DNA of 64,000 nucleotides. Source: Imtechella halotolerans (GTDB lineage Bacteria > Bacteroidota > Bacteroidia > Flavobacteriales > Flavobacteriaceae). The notes beneath the pieces were generated by a model, which worked only from the letters and a program-made list of their open reading frames with translations, ran no database searches and was not told where the DNA came from. The stretch lies in NCBI RefSeq assembly GCF_028743515.2, contig NZ_CP117969.2, positions 1,051,001-1,115,000 on the forward strand, read 5' to 3'. This document shows positions 1 to 9,101 of the stretch, piece by piece. Numbering within the stretch: the stretch's first letter is position 1; the number at the start of each line of letters is the position of its first letter. A program made the position numbers and the translations under genes.

Positions 1-910
1 TCATAATACGAGAAGCATCCTCATAGGTAGAAACAGCTACAATAGTAGCCGTAACACGTTCAGGCATTTCTTTTACAGGCTTGAGAATGATTTTATTTCT
101 ATCAAATTTTCGTTTAGGTTCATAACCTACCACAGTTTCCAATACACACTTCAAGCCCATCTGAAAGGAAATATTGCTTTTAGTAAGCTTGGCGTCAGTA
201 GTGTACAATTCTGCTGGTACTACACGAAGCCAACTTTCATAAGTATCACTCATTTGAAAAGGAGTTGAAATCTGTTCAAGAGCATCTAATACAGAAGGTT
301 TGAAATCAAGTGAAGTGGCAATAGCAGAATCAATATTATCTTCAATAACCGATTTAAAAAGTGCAATAGCTGGAGATACTACACTAGTAACAGGTACTTT
401 CTGACCAAACAATGTCATGGTAGGATGTTCCTTCCACACCAATGATTTCAACGCTGTTTGTGTTTTTAAATTCCAATTCGACAATCCAACATTACTAACT
501 AACGTTACGGTCCCATTCAAATCAAAATCACGAATATTATAGAGTGCAACACCCATAGCCGTTGTACCCAAACGATATTGAATATGAGCTTTAAGAGGAA
601 ATACCGTTTTGAGTTTACCATTATCATAGGTAATTTCTATCGGAGCTTGCTTCCATACCTTTAATCTTATATTGTCATCTTCAAAATCATCATCTTCATA
701 AATAAGGCCTTGTAAGGAAGTATTTGTTACTTTTTCAAGGTCTTTTAGTTGTATGGAAACAGGAATGCTGATGTAGGAATGCGGATATTCAAAAGGTGTG
801 ATAGTGCCTGTAGAATCCGGTTCCGGAGCGAGGGTGGCTATTTTTTGTGATCCTGAGCAACCACTTAAGATGATCAGTAGTGTTAAAATTCCAAAAAAAG
901 ATAGCTTCAT
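1..910 (-). CDS. DUF4403 family lipoprotein (C-terminus beyond window edge)
   Basis: The reading frame starts with ATG at 908-910 and stays open to the left edge, giving about 303 codons; the C-terminus lies outside the window. The N-terminus has a short basic start, a hydrophobic stretch and a lipobox (LSGC, Cys near residue 18), so it should be a lipidated envelope protein. After a short linker comes a segment (YPHSYISIPVSIQL, then YEDDDFEDDNIRLKVWKQAP) that I recognise as typical of DUF4403, a Bacteroidetes family of unknown function with a predicted lipid-binding-like fold. It sits 20 bases downstream of the gene at 931-1548 and is probably co-transcribed with it. Family assignment is from memory of the pattern; function is unknown. 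Confidence 0.75.
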   Translation of the reverse strand, partial: MKLSFFGILTLLIILSGCSGSQKIATLAPEPDSTGTITPFEYPHSYISIPVSIQLKDLEKVTNTSLQGLIYEDDDFEDDNIRLKVWKQAPIEITYDNGKLKTVFPLKAHIQYRLGTTAMGVALYNIRDFDLNGTVTLVSNVGLSNWNLKTQTALKSLVWKEHPTMTLFGQKVPVTSVVSPAIALFKSVIEDNIDSAIATSLDFKPSVLDALEQISTPFQMSDTYESWLRVVPAELYTTDAKLTKSNISFQMGLKCVLETVVGYEPKRKFDRNKIILKPVKEMPERVTATIVAVSTYEDASRIM

Positions 911-930
911 AAAAAACCTTGAATTAAGGA

Positions 931-1548
931 CTAATCTTTTACCACTATCATATTAGCTCTATACCCGGTAGCCAACATCCATTGTTTGCCGGATATGAGC
1001 TTACCCGTGTCGTCATACACACGCAGTTCAGCTGTATTTGGTCCGGATGATCCCTGGTTAAGCGCTTCAAATTCAATAGTATTAAAACCAGGTTTCAACT
1101 CCACTTCAATACCTTTGAAGGAAGCATCTAAGAAAACATCTCCTGCAACCAATTGTTCGTTGACATAGACATTCACTCTATCTCCATCCACATACTGGTG
1201 ATCCCTGTATACAATTTTAAGCTTAGAAGAATTACTTTTAAAATCGCCTAAGTATTGATTCCCTTTGATAGCAGAATAATCTTCCCCTTTCTGCATATTA
1301 GCTCCTGGCGTTCGTACATCCCATTTACGTTGAACCAAATCATTAGTTCCAGGAAATTGCAACTCTTTTTTAGGAAGTTCTAAAGGACTTGCCTTGGATT
1401 TATCAGATGGAAGAATTAAAAGACTTGAATTAGCCTTTGGGACAGCAGGAATAACTAAAGGAGTAACTTTTTTACTATCTTGAATCTTTTGCGTATACGC
1501 AGTAAATGTAAAAATAATGGCTAATACCAATGTAAAAGAAATCCTCAT
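931..1548 (-). CDS. secreted protein of unknown function
   Basis: 205 residues starting with a clear signal peptide (hydrophobic residues 5-18, likely cleavage after AYTQ). A Pro/Ser/Lys-rich linker (about 25-65) is followed by a beta-rich domain (about 95-205) with alternating hydrophobic strands, containing DRVNVYVN and KPGFNTIEFEALNQG. The pattern resembles small jelly-roll or Ig-like domains, but I cannot name a family. No C-terminal type IX sorting signal is obvious. It precedes the DUF4403 lipoprotein by 20 bases on the same strand, suggesting a two-gene envelope operon. No enzymatic motif is visible. Confidence 0.7.
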   Translation of the reverse strand: MRISFTLVLAIIFTFTAYTQKIQDSKKVTPLVIPAVPKANSSLLILPSDKSKASPLELPKKELQFPGTNDLVQRKWDVRTPGANMQKGEDYSAIKGNQYLGDFKSNSSKLKIVYRDHQYVDGDRVNVYVNEQLVAGDVFLDASFKGIEVELKPGFNTIEFEALNQGSSGPNTAELRVYDDTGKLISGKQWMLATGYRANMIVVKD

Positions 1549-1642
1549 AGCTATTTCATTTTCCTAGCTAATGTACAAAAATCTTGCCAAAGCACTCAGC
1601 CAATAGAACGTTAAAAGTCAATCTCAAAACAAGTTTAGGTAT

Positions 1643-1668
1643 AAAAAAACGCCGCAAAAGCGGCGTTT
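1643..1668 (-). terminator. intrinsic terminator of the M28 peptidase gene
   Basis: A perfect 9-bp stem (1647-1655 with 1660-1668) closes an AAAA loop. On the minus strand it is followed by a run of seven T (1643-1649), directly downstream of the stop codon at 1691. Confidence 0.9.
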
Positions 1669-1690
1669 AAGTATCTTTTGAAGAATATTA

Positions 1691-3241
1691 TTAATATTCT
1701 CCTGTACGATTCGCATCACGAGGCTCAGGCCATTTGATCTGCTCTCCAGTTCTTGGGCTAATTGGTAAAACAGCTCTATCTCTCGGGAACGTTTCAGGGT
1801 CTTCACTCGCCATATAGGTTAGAATAGCCGTTAGAATAGCATTGTTACGAACGTCATCAAAAATAATTTTATCATACGTATCGCGGTTTGTGTGCCATGT
1901 ATAATTTCCATATGACCAGTTAAGTGAACTTAATGAAAATCCTGGTGCTCCTGCAGCAACAAATGATGCAAAATCAGAGCCTCCTGTACCTGGAATGCCA
2001 GGGAAAGTTGTTTCAATATGTTTACGAATATCTACAGGTACTGCTTGTAACCAACGTGTAATGAACTCATATGAATGTAAGAATCCTTGTCCATTAATAT
2101 TAACAACTCGTCCAGTACCGTTATCTTGGTTAAACAATGCTTGCATATTGTTTACAACCTCTGGGTGATCCTTTACATAAGCACGCGATCCGTTAAGACC
2201 TTGCTCTTCCCCACCCCATAGTCCAACTATAATTGTACGTTTAGGATTAGGATATAATTTTTTAAGAATACGAGCAGCTTCCATCATAACAATGGTTCCA
2301 GTACCATTATCTGTGGCACCTGTTCCACCATCCCATGAATCAAAGTGAGCTGAAAGTATAATATACTCTTCTGGCTTTTCCGTACCTTTAATTTCAGCAA
2401 TCGTATTAAAAGCAGGAGACATACCTGTATGCTTAGACTCTGCAGTTAATTTAATTTGAGGCTTGCTTCCACTTTCTGCAAGACGGTATAACATTCCATA
2501 ATCCTCTAGAGAAATATCTATAGTAGGCACCTTTTTAGTACGCGCACTAAATACTTTATTTACTCCAAAACCTTGCGACCAATACGATTGAAAAATTGCT
2601 ACTGCGCCATTATTTTCCAATACTTCAGGCAATGTACGGCTATTGTAACCTGTGTTTTCAATACGTTTCTCCCAAGCTTTGGTGGCAGCATCCTTATCTT
2701 CTTTCATTTTAGCAAGTGATTCCTCTGTAGCAAACTCTTTCCAGTTATACTCAGGTCTTCCACTAGGCTGATGCATTGATATTAATACAATTTTACCCTT
2801 TACAGTAGGTAACCACTTCGCAAATTCGGCAGCATTTGCAACTTCTGGAAGTACAATAACTTCAGCCTGAACACCTTTTTTAGGTGTAGCCGGACTCCAA
2901 GCCAATTGACGGCCCTCTAAAGAAACAACACGTGGAGAAACCATATCAATATGTGTAATTCCTCGCTCCCAGCCTTTCCACTGTCCATATTGCTCATTGT
3001 GCGCGTCTATACCCCATGACTGGAATTTAGAAACAGCCCAATCATGTGCTTGATTCATTTGTGGAGTACCGATTAATCGAGGACCTATTTGGTCCAATAA
3101 TTCATGTGCTAATGATTCTAAATGTGAATTTTCGGTTGCTTCCTTTACCATGGCTTCAACCATTTTCTCCTTAGTTTGCGCTATTACAGCTACGCTACAA
3201 AGAAAAAATGAGGCCACTAAAAGTGATACAGGTTTTCTCAT
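1691..3241 (-). CDS. secreted M28 family zinc peptidase
   Basis: 516 residues with an N-terminal signal peptide (hydrophobic 5-20, ending AVIAQ). The middle part fits a PA-type inserted domain (around NNGAVAIFQSYW). The C-terminal half carries the M28 di-zinc signature in order: AHFDSWDGGTGATDNGTG (first His and bridging Asp), GGEEQGLNGS (catalytic Glu pair), FNQDNGTGR, GGSDFASF and the late WHTNRDTYD His. Family members are exported aminopeptidases or carboxypeptidases, and the PA insertion makes it similar to the carboxypeptidase Q / plasma glutamate carboxypeptidase branch. It likely degrades peptides in the periplasm or outside. It is monocistronic, with its own promoter box and terminator. 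Confidence 0.9.
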   Translation of the reverse strand: MRKPVSLLVASFFLCSVAVIAQTKEKMVEAMVKEATENSHLESLAHELLDQIGPRLIGTPQMNQAHDWAVSKFQSWGIDAHNEQYGQWKGWERGITHIDMVSPRVVSLEGRQLAWSPATPKKGVQAEVIVLPEVANAAEFAKWLPTVKGKIVLISMHQPSGRPEYNWKEFATEESLAKMKEDKDAATKAWEKRIENTGYNSRTLPEVLENNGAVAIFQSYWSQGFGVNKVFSARTKKVPTIDISLEDYGMLYRLAESGSKPQIKLTAESKHTGMSPAFNTIAEIKGTEKPEEYIILSAHFDSWDGGTGATDNGTGTIVMMEAARILKKLYPNPKRTIIVGLWGGEEQGLNGSRAYVKDHPEVVNNMQALFNQDNGTGRVVNINGQGFLHSYEFITRWLQAVPVDIRKHIETTFPGIPGTGGSDFASFVAAGAPGFSLSSLNWSYGNYTWHTNRDTYDKIIFDDVRNNAILTAILTYMASEDPETFPRDRAVLPISPRTGEQIKWPEPRDANRTGEY

Positions 3242-3278
3242 CAGTTAAATGGATTTTAGTTAAGAATTGATTACGTTT

Positions 3279-3286
3279 CAAATATA
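3279..3286 (-). promoter_or_regulatory. predicted -7 box (TATATTTG) of the M28 peptidase gene
   Basis: Read on the minus strand the octamer TATATTTG matches the Bacteroidetes -7 consensus TAnnTTTG exactly and lies about 37 bases before the start codon. No convincing TTG -33 element is seen at the usual distance. Confidence 0.5.
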
Positions 3287-3376
3287 AGTTTTTCTCTTGC
3301 CGTGCACTTAAGTTTAACAAACCGTTAAGATTTACCTCTTTTCTTCAAAATTGCTTGAAAATTGTGCATGATTTGA

Positions 3377-3408
3377 TTGTATCATACCGTCAGGTTGTTA
3401 TATTTTTG
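3377..3408 (+). promoter_or_regulatory. predicted Bacteroidetes promoter (TTG-N21-TATTTTTG)
   Basis: TTG at 3377-3379 and TATTTTTG at 3401-3408 are separated by 21 bases, within the accepted 17-23 spacing of the TTTG/TAnnTTTG promoter. It precedes the TTG-initiated gene at 3435 by 26 bases. Confidence 0.65.
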
Positions 3409-3434
3409 CAACCGTTAATACTAAACTTTCAACA

Positions 3435-3809
3435 TTGAAAAATTCAAAAGCTTTAAAGTTACTGGCTAAAATACAGGACGATTTATCTAGAAATGGAATT
3501 ATCACCAATACATTGGTCGCAGATTTACAAGACTTAAGACCTTATGCTGTAGAAGACAAAAATCCACTTTTAGCAAAAACTATTCGTCTAACATTTGAAC
3601 ACATAGAAGCAAATCAGACTTTTGCAATTGCAATACCTGATGATGAACCAATTGAAGGTATTGAATTTACTGCAGCTAGTGAAGAAGTGGACGCTAAAGA
3701 GAGTTTAGCTTACCTACTTTCATTGTTTGCAGATCCAGATAAAAAATCAAACGCATTGGATTTAAGAGAGTATTGCAATGCTTTAATTGCCTATGCTGAG
3801 GAAAATTAA
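3435..3809 (+). CDS. conserved hypothetical protein, TTG start
   Basis: 124 residues, mostly helical and acidic in the second half (pattern EEVDAKESLAYLLSLFADPDK). No transmembrane segment, signal peptide or known motif. The start must be TTG at 3435: the frame has no upstream ATG before the stop at 3369-3371, and a good promoter ends 26 bases upstream. I recognise the style of a small Flavobacteriia-restricted cytoplasmic protein but cannot name a function. It is convergent with the TSUP permease gene, with only 6 bases between their stop codons. Confidence 0.7.
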   Translation: MKNSKALKLLAKIQDDLSRNGIITNTLVADLQDLRPYAVEDKNPLLAKTIRLTFEHIEANQTFAIAIPDDEPIEGIEFTAASEEVDAKESLAYLLSLFADPDKKSNALDLREYCNALIAYAEEN

Positions 3810-3815
3810 TCTTTT

Positions 3816-4559
3816 TTAACGTAAAAAGATTAAAAGTGCGCCTAAGGCAGTTAATATTAAAATTATTTTTCTGAAATTCATCTCTTTAATACGTGAAACT
3901 AATTGTACCCCGGTAAATAATCCAATAACAAGGGCCGGCAGCAAGTAAAGATTCACGGTTAATGTATCCTTAGTGACGGTTTCCCAAACCCAAATGTGAA
4001 ATGGTAATTTACACAGATTTGTGAGAAACAACAGCCAAGCTGTAGTACCAATAAAGTTGTTTTTGGGAAGCCGCATTGCTAAAAAGTACAAATTAGAAAA
4101 AGCCCCGGCCAGATTACCTATCATCGTAGCGAAACCGGCAGAAAGCCCCATAGTACCGGCAAATACAGGATGTGAAGGAATTGCCATTCCTTTTTGCCTG
4201 TCCCACCAAAACATGATGGCTACCGAAATGGCAATGATTACTGCCATTCCTTTTTTAAAGAGATCTTCAGAAATACTATTTCCTGTATAAACTCCTAAAA
4301 GTACACCAATGAGCATCCAAGGAAGAAGTTTGTAGAGATATTTCTTTTCAAGATATCGACGGTAATAACTTACTGCAAATACATCTCCAACCAATAACAT
4401 AGGCATGAGGACGCCGGTAGATGGTTTACCGCCAAATACCAAGGCCATGATGGTAACAATCATAATCCCAATACCCTTTAATCCGGATTTGGAAATGCCT
4501 AATAAAAATGCGCCTAGATACGCGAGTATCCAACCAGTTGTAGTGATTTCTGTAACCAT
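3816..4559 (-). CDS. TSUP (TauE/SafE) family permease
   Basis: 247 residues with about eight hydrophobic segments. The N-terminus (GAFLLGISKSGLKGIGIM) and its internal echo (AGTMGLSAGFATMIGNLAG) are the paired repeats typical of the TauE/SafE sulfite/organosulfur exporter family. It acts in the inner membrane. Substrate cannot be read from the sequence, and no sulfur-metabolism genes are adjacent, so sulfite export is only one possibility. Confidence 0.85.
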   Translation of the reverse strand: MVTEITTTGWILAYLGAFLLGISKSGLKGIGIMIVTIMALVFGGKPSTGVLMPMLLVGDVFAVSYYRRYLEKKYLYKLLPWMLIGVLLGVYTGNSISEDLFKKGMAVIIAISVAIMFWWDRQKGMAIPSHPVFAGTMGLSAGFATMIGNLAGAFSNLYFLAMRLPKNNFIGTTAWLLFLTNLCKLPFHIWVWETVTKDTLTVNLYLLPALVIGLFTGVQLVSRIKEMNFRKIILILTALGALLIFLR

Positions 4560-4728
4560 GATACGAATGTAAGGTGATTAGAGTTACCTACGATGTAAAT
4601 GATTGTAAATTTCTTGTCATTTTTGCACATTTCAAAGATGAAATTTTAACGTATAGTTATCATTAACCATATCAAAAAAGCCTTAAAATTGCGCAACATT
4701 GCCGAAAGTCTTTGTACACATATTTATT

Positions 4729-5349
4729 ATGAAAGAGAAATCAAAAAAGAAGAAAAAAAAATCACGTATAAAATTACTACACCAATATTATAGCTATACG
4801 GGTTTTTATAATTTTTTGGGAAGTAGTATTAAAAAGGCCATTATGCCAATTCTGGTAATAATAGCCATACTTTTGTTGGTCCATTTTTTTGTAATTGATT
4901 TAGGAGAAGCGTTAAAAAGCTTGACTCAAGAATTACCTCCTTATGGAATTTTATTAGTGTTTTTCCTTTCAGAAAGTCTATTAGGACTAATCCCACCTGA
5001 AATATTTATTGCTTGGGCAAATACCACCCTTCACCCTAATGGTAATTTAGCCTTGTTAGCCACATTATCATATATGGGAGGAATTTTGTCCTACTTTATT
5101 GGTAAAGCCATTACCGACATCCCTGCTGTTCACAATTACTTGGAAGTTAAAATGGCAAAGCATTTAAAAAATACAGCTAAATGGGGAGGATTTTTAATAG
5201 TAGCTGGAGCTTTACTTCCGATACCATTTTCAATAACATGTGTAGCCGCTGGTATTATAGGATATCCCCTTAGAGGAGTCTTTTTGTTTGGTCTTTTACG
5301 TTTTCTGCGATTCTTTCTTTATGCTTTGGCTATTTTCAATATATTTTAA
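4729..5349 (+). CDS. VTT-domain (DedA/YqaA-like) membrane protein
   Basis: I place the start at ATG 4729, although an in-frame TTG exists at 4699. The product of 206 residues begins with a very basic tail (KSKKKKKKS) followed by several membrane segments. The C-terminal part (GALLPIPFSITCVAAGIIGYP then RFLRFFLYA) matches the VTT/SNARE-associated domain pattern: a proline-containing re-entrant segment and a conserved Arg-rich turn. Family members are inner-membrane proteins linked to phospholipid scrambling or proton-dependent transport. The following dipeptidase gene starts 58 bases later. Confidence 0.8.
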   Translation: MKEKSKKKKKKSRIKLLHQYYSYTGFYNFLGSSIKKAIMPILVIIAILLLVHFFVIDLGEALKSLTQELPPYGILLVFFLSESLLGLIPPEIFIAWANTTLHPNGNLALLATLSYMGGILSYFIGKAITDIPAVHNYLEVKMAKHLKNTAKWGGFLIVAGALLPIPFSITCVAAGIIGYPLRGVFLFGLLRFLRFFLYALAIFNIF

Positions 5350-5407
5350 AAGCGAAAGGATAATTAGTATTTTAGCAGTTAATACATCAACCAAACACTT
5401 TTATACT

Positions 5408-6712
5408 ATGATTAAAAAAACTATTTCGATTGCACTGCTATCTCTTGCGCTTTTTTCTTGCAAAGAAAAAACTCCTGAACTTACACCCGAAGAGGCTCTG
5501 GTAAAACGTGCTAAAGAAATTCATGAAAAGGTTTTAACCATTGATACACATGCTGATATCAATGTAGCTAATTTTACAGACAGTATCAATTATACCCAAG
5601 ACTTAGACACCCAGGTTACGCTTCCCAAAATGGAAGCTGGAGGACTTGATGTGGCGTGGTTTATTGTTTATACAGGACAAGGAGAACTAACTGAGCAAGG
5701 GTACGAAGTAGCAGCTAAAAGTGCTATGGAAAAATTTGATGCAATCCATAAATTAGTTACTGACTTTGCTCCTGAAAAAATAGGACTGGCTACCTCTTCT
5801 AAAGAAATAAGAGACATTCATGCTCAAGGTAAAATGGTAGCAATGATTGGGGTAGAAAATGGGTATTCTCTAGGAACTGATTTAACAAACTTTGAAAAGT
5901 TTTATAAGCTTGGAGCTCGTTATATTTCTTTGTCTCATAATGGACATAGCCAATTTTGTGACTCTAATACAGGTGAAGCGGACAGTTTGTGGCTATATAA
6001 TGGTTTAAGTGATTTAGGCAAACAAGCTGTTACTGAAATGAATCGTTTAGGGATTATGATTGATGTATCTCACCCATCAAAAGAATCTATGAAACAAATG
6101 ATTGCGCTTTCCAAAGCTCCTATCATTGCCTCGCATTCTTCGGCTAGAGCACTTTGCAACCATTCTCGTAACCTAGATGATGAACAATTATTGTTAATGA
6201 AGGAAAATGGAGGAGTTGTACAAACCGTTGCTTTTAGTGCCTATACCAATACAGAAAAACATGAAGCCTTTAATAAGGCTAGACAGGAGCTACTTAAAAA
6301 AGTAGGAGATGAAATGGGGTTTGAACGTAAGGATCGCTCCGAAATCATGAAAATGGATGAAGCCAGTAGAACGGCCTATTTGGACACTTATAAAAAAGTA
6401 CAAAAAGCTGCTGAAGCTCAAATAGAAAAACTAAAAGAAACTGTAATCCCTGTAAATGTGGCTGATTTTGTTGACCATATCGATTATATGGTAAAACTAA
6501 TTGGTATAGATCATGTGGGGATTAGTTCCGATTTTGATGGAGGTGGCGGCGTTGAAGGCTGGAATGATGCCTCTGAAACCTTTAATGTAACCCTTGAACT
6601 TGTAAGACGTGGTTATTCTGAAGAAGAAATCGCTAAATTATGGGGTGAAAACTTACTACGTGTTTTGGATGAGGTCCAGGCGGTAGCGCAAAAATTACAA
6701 TCACAATCTTAA
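5408..6712 (+). CDS. lipoprotein dipeptidase, peptidase family M19
   Basis: The ATG at 5408 is chosen because it gives a classical lipoprotein signal (MIKKTISIALLSLALFSC, Cys 17); the open frame upstream overlaps the previous gene. The mature part shows the M19 renal-dipeptidase metal site in order: TIDTHADI (HxD), the bridging Glu in GVENGYSLG, the His in DVSHPS, ASHSSARAL and the late Asp in HVGISSDFDGGGG. It should hydrolyse dipeptides in the periplasm or at the outer membrane. Length (434 residues) is normal. The mechanosensitive channel gene follows after 21 bases. Confidence 0.92.
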   Translation: MIKKTISIALLSLALFSCKEKTPELTPEEALVKRAKEIHEKVLTIDTHADINVANFTDSINYTQDLDTQVTLPKMEAGGLDVAWFIVYTGQGELTEQGYEVAAKSAMEKFDAIHKLVTDFAPEKIGLATSSKEIRDIHAQGKMVAMIGVENGYSLGTDLTNFEKFYKLGARYISLSHNGHSQFCDSNTGEADSLWLYNGLSDLGKQAVTEMNRLGIMIDVSHPSKESMKQMIALSKAPIIASHSSARALCNHSRNLDDEQLLLMKENGGVVQTVAFSAYTNTEKHEAFNKARQELLKKVGDEMGFERKDRSEIMKMDEASRTAYLDTYKKVQKAAEAQIEKLKETVIPVNVADFVDHIDYMVKLIGIDHVGISSDFDGGGGVEGWNDASETFNVTLELVRRGYSEEEIAKLWGENLLRVLDEVQAVAQKLQSQS

Positions 6713-6733
6713 AATAAGTAATGACATTTTAGT

Positions 6734-7999
6734 ATGACCTTGTATGAACTAAGTAAAGTTGTTTATCGGTTTCTTCGAGATCAGGGAATTGATAGAACAG
6801 TTTCAACAAATATCAATTTATTTGTCAACCTTGTGTTGGTAAGCTTACTATTGTTATTTATTGACTGGTTCATTAGAAAGTTTATTGTGGTGGCATTTCA
6901 TATGTTTTCCAATCGAACTAAAACCACTTTTGATGACTTTCTAGTCAAAAGTAATTTTCCAAAATACATAGGTCATATTATACCATTCATAATATTCGTG
7001 TATCTAATTCCCACTTTGTTTGATGATTTTCCAAAGTGGGAAAAGATACTGCTGAAAGCTACAGATATTTACATCATTGTACTATCTGTTTGGATTGTTA
7101 GAAGTATCGTAAAATCTACACGTGAATATTTAAAAAGTAAAGATGATTATAAGGATAAGCCTATAGATAGCTTTGCTCAGGTAATTATATTATTCTTATG
7201 GTTTATTGGGTTTATTTTTATTTACTCAGAGTTTACCGAAGAGAAAATGCTTCAGTTTCTAGGAACTTTAGGAGCAGCTTCTGCGATCATATTACTCATG
7301 TTCAGGGATACAATCTTAGGATTTGTAGCTAGTATTCAGGTGTCCATAAACGATATGGTTCGCATTGGAGATTGGATCACCCAAGAGAAATACGGAGCTG
7401 ATGGTAACGTAACTGAAATTAACCTTACCACTGTGAAAGTTCAAAATTTTGACTACACAATTACAACTATTCCTACCTACGCTCTTATTTCAGATTCTTT
7501 TAAGAACTGGAGAGGAATGCAGGAAAGTGGCGGTAGACGTATTAGAAGAGCCATTTACATAAAAGCCAATAGTATTAAGTTTCTGTCAAAAGATGATTTG
7601 GAACGGTTTTCAAAAATCCAAATGATAACGCACTATATTGAGCATCGACAAAAGGATATTGATAAATACAATACCGATCATGGGTACAATAAAGATGTCA
7701 TGATTAATGGTAGAAACCAGACTAACTTCGGAATCTTTAGAAAATACTGCGATTTATATCTAAAAAATCATCCAGCCACTAACAAAGATATGCTGATGAT
7801 GACACGTCATCTACCACCAACACCTCAGGGTATACCTCTAGAAATTTATGTATTTTCAAGTGACAAACGTTGGGAGAATTATGAACGAATCATGGCAGAT
7901 ATATTTGAGCACCTAATTGCCGCTGCACCGTATTTTGATTTAGAATTATATGAATTACCCACCGGAAAGGATTTTACCGTTTCTAAACACTTAGATTAG
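6734..7999 (+). CDS. MscS-family mechanosensitive channel (YbdG-like)
   Basis: 421 residues with four to five N-terminal membrane segments, then the pore helix and beta domain of MscS: GTLGAASAIILLMFRDTILGFVASIQ followed by MVRIGDWITQEKYGADGNVTEINLTTVKV and a conserved TIPTYALISDSFKNW. The inserted region after the beta domain (GGRRIRRAIYIK) and the long C-terminal part place it nearer the larger YbdG/MscM type than small MscS. It should open on membrane tension during hypo-osmotic shock. Confidence 0.9.
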   Translation: MTLYELSKVVYRFLRDQGIDRTVSTNINLFVNLVLVSLLLLFIDWFIRKFIVVAFHMFSNRTKTTFDDFLVKSNFPKYIGHIIPFIIFVYLIPTLFDDFPKWEKILLKATDIYIIVLSVWIVRSIVKSTREYLKSKDDYKDKPIDSFAQVIILFLWFIGFIFIYSEFTEEKMLQFLGTLGAASAIILLMFRDTILGFVASIQVSINDMVRIGDWITQEKYGADGNVTEINLTTVKVQNFDYTITTIPTYALISDSFKNWRGMQESGGRRIRRAIYIKANSIKFLSKDDLERFSKIQMITHYIEHRQKDIDKYNTDHGYNKDVMINGRNQTNFGIFRKYCDLYLKNHPATNKDMLMMTRHLPPTPQGIPLEIYVFSSDKRWENYERIMADIFEHLIAAAPYFDLELYELPTGKDFTVSKHLD

Positions 8000-8019
8000 T
8001 AAATCATTCTTCTTTCGGA

Positions 8020-8406
8020 TTATTTTAATCGATCACGTACAAATTCTATCTCAGTTTTTCCATGAGGTAAAGGTTTGCCATCTTCACCTAAATTCACCAT
8101 GATTATTTTTTCAACTTGTATAATCGTTTCTCTGGTCATTTTATTTCGTACTTCACAAGTGAGTTCTAAGGATGTTTTACCAAAATGAGTAGCAAGCATT
8201 CCAATTTCAATAATATCACCTGTTTTAGCTGAACTTGTAAAGTTAATTTCGGACATGTATTTAGTTACTACCCTTTGATTCTCTAATTGTATAATTGCAT
8301 ATAAAGCCGCTTCTTCATCGATCCATGCTAATAATTTCCCTCCAAAAAGAGTTCCATTGGCATTTAAATCTTCTGGTTTTACCCATTTTCTAGTGTGAAA
8401 TCTCAT
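8020..8406 (-). CDS. acyl-CoA thioesterase, hotdog fold (YciA/BFIT-like)
   Basis: 128 residues, a single hotdog domain. The segment GTLFGGKLLAWIDEEAALYA holds the catalytic Asp in the usual GGxLxxWxD context, followed by RVVTKYMSEINFTSSAKTGDIIEIG and the terminal strand VEKIIMVNLGEDGKPLPH. These are hallmarks of YciA-type acyl-CoA thioesterases that cleave acyl-CoA to free acid and CoA in the cytoplasm. Convergent with the MscS gene, 20 bases apart. Confidence 0.88.
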   Translation of the reverse strand: MRFHTRKWVKPEDLNANGTLFGGKLLAWIDEEAALYAIIQLENQRVVTKYMSEINFTSSAKTGDIIEIGMLATHFGKTSLELTCEVRNKMTRETIIQVEKIIMVNLGEDGKPLPHGKTEIEFVRDRLK

Positions 8407-8629
8407 GAGTATATTTCAATTTAATTGTGATTACATTGACGTACTACAAGCATGGTATTTAGAAAGTGAATTCATTCTAATTGCAATGTATTTCTATGAC
8501 TACAAGATACTAAACTCTTCCAAAAACAACAATTTCAGAATATAGATTGTTTATAAACTAGTTGAAAACTACAAGATTAATGTTCCAAATGCCCATTTAT
8601 TATTGGCTAACTTTAGTAAAACTTCTCTT

Positions 8630-9037
8630 ATGAACACTCGAACCACTAATCTTACCCGTATTCGTCCAGAAGTTTCTTCAGTGACGTTTAATGAACAAAT
8701 GAGCTGTGACGAACGTTTTCAAAATCAAACGTTACGTCCGGTAATCAAACTGCAAAACGAACTGCTAATTGAAGCTTTTCGTAATTATGCTAATAAACAC
8801 AAAGGTGTATTCTTTACATTATCCATAGAAAAGCGCATGCACTATATAGAAAATGCAATACAGAAGGATATTAAATTTCGAAACTCTCTTAAGGGGATGA
8901 TTATAGGACAATTTACTGTAGAGGAGTATTTAGTCTATATAGAAAATTCTTCTGCCCTTAACAAACGTATGATGAATATTGTAATTGAGAACCTTAAAAA
9001 TCAATTACTACTGTTAGAATCTGAAAACGTTGCATAA
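8630..9037 (+). CDS. conserved hypothetical protein (Flavobacteriia type)
   Basis: The ATG at 8630 is preferred over an in-frame TTG at 8603, because a -7-like box (TAACTTTA, 8608-8615) lies between them. The 135-residue product is soluble and largely helical, with conserved-looking stretches TNLTRIRPEVSS, NQTLRPVIKLQNEL and FRNSLKGMIIGQFTVEEYL. I recognise this pattern from small Flavobacteriia proteins with uninformative annotations, but no domain or catalytic motif can be assigned. A Gre-like factor gene follows 64 bases downstream on the same strand. Confidence 0.7.
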   Translation: MNTRTTNLTRIRPEVSSVTFNEQMSCDERFQNQTLRPVIKLQNELLIEAFRNYANKHKGVFFTLSIEKRMHYIENAIQKDIKFRNSLKGMIIGQFTVEEYLVYIENSSALNKRMMNIVIENLKNQLLLLESENVA

Positions 9038-9073
9038 TTTTCATTTAAGGGGTTTTCGCTTTACTTTTTAGCT

Positions 9074-9081
9074 TAATTTTG
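9074..9081 (+). promoter_or_regulatory. predicted -7 box (TAATTTTG) for the Gre-like gene
   Basis: Exact TAnnTTTG match 20 bases before the ATG at 9102; a GGAAG ribosome-binding-like motif lies at 9095-9099. No clear -33 TTG. Confidence 0.5.
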
Positions 9082-9101
9082 CAGTCTAATTTTTGGAAGC
9101 A

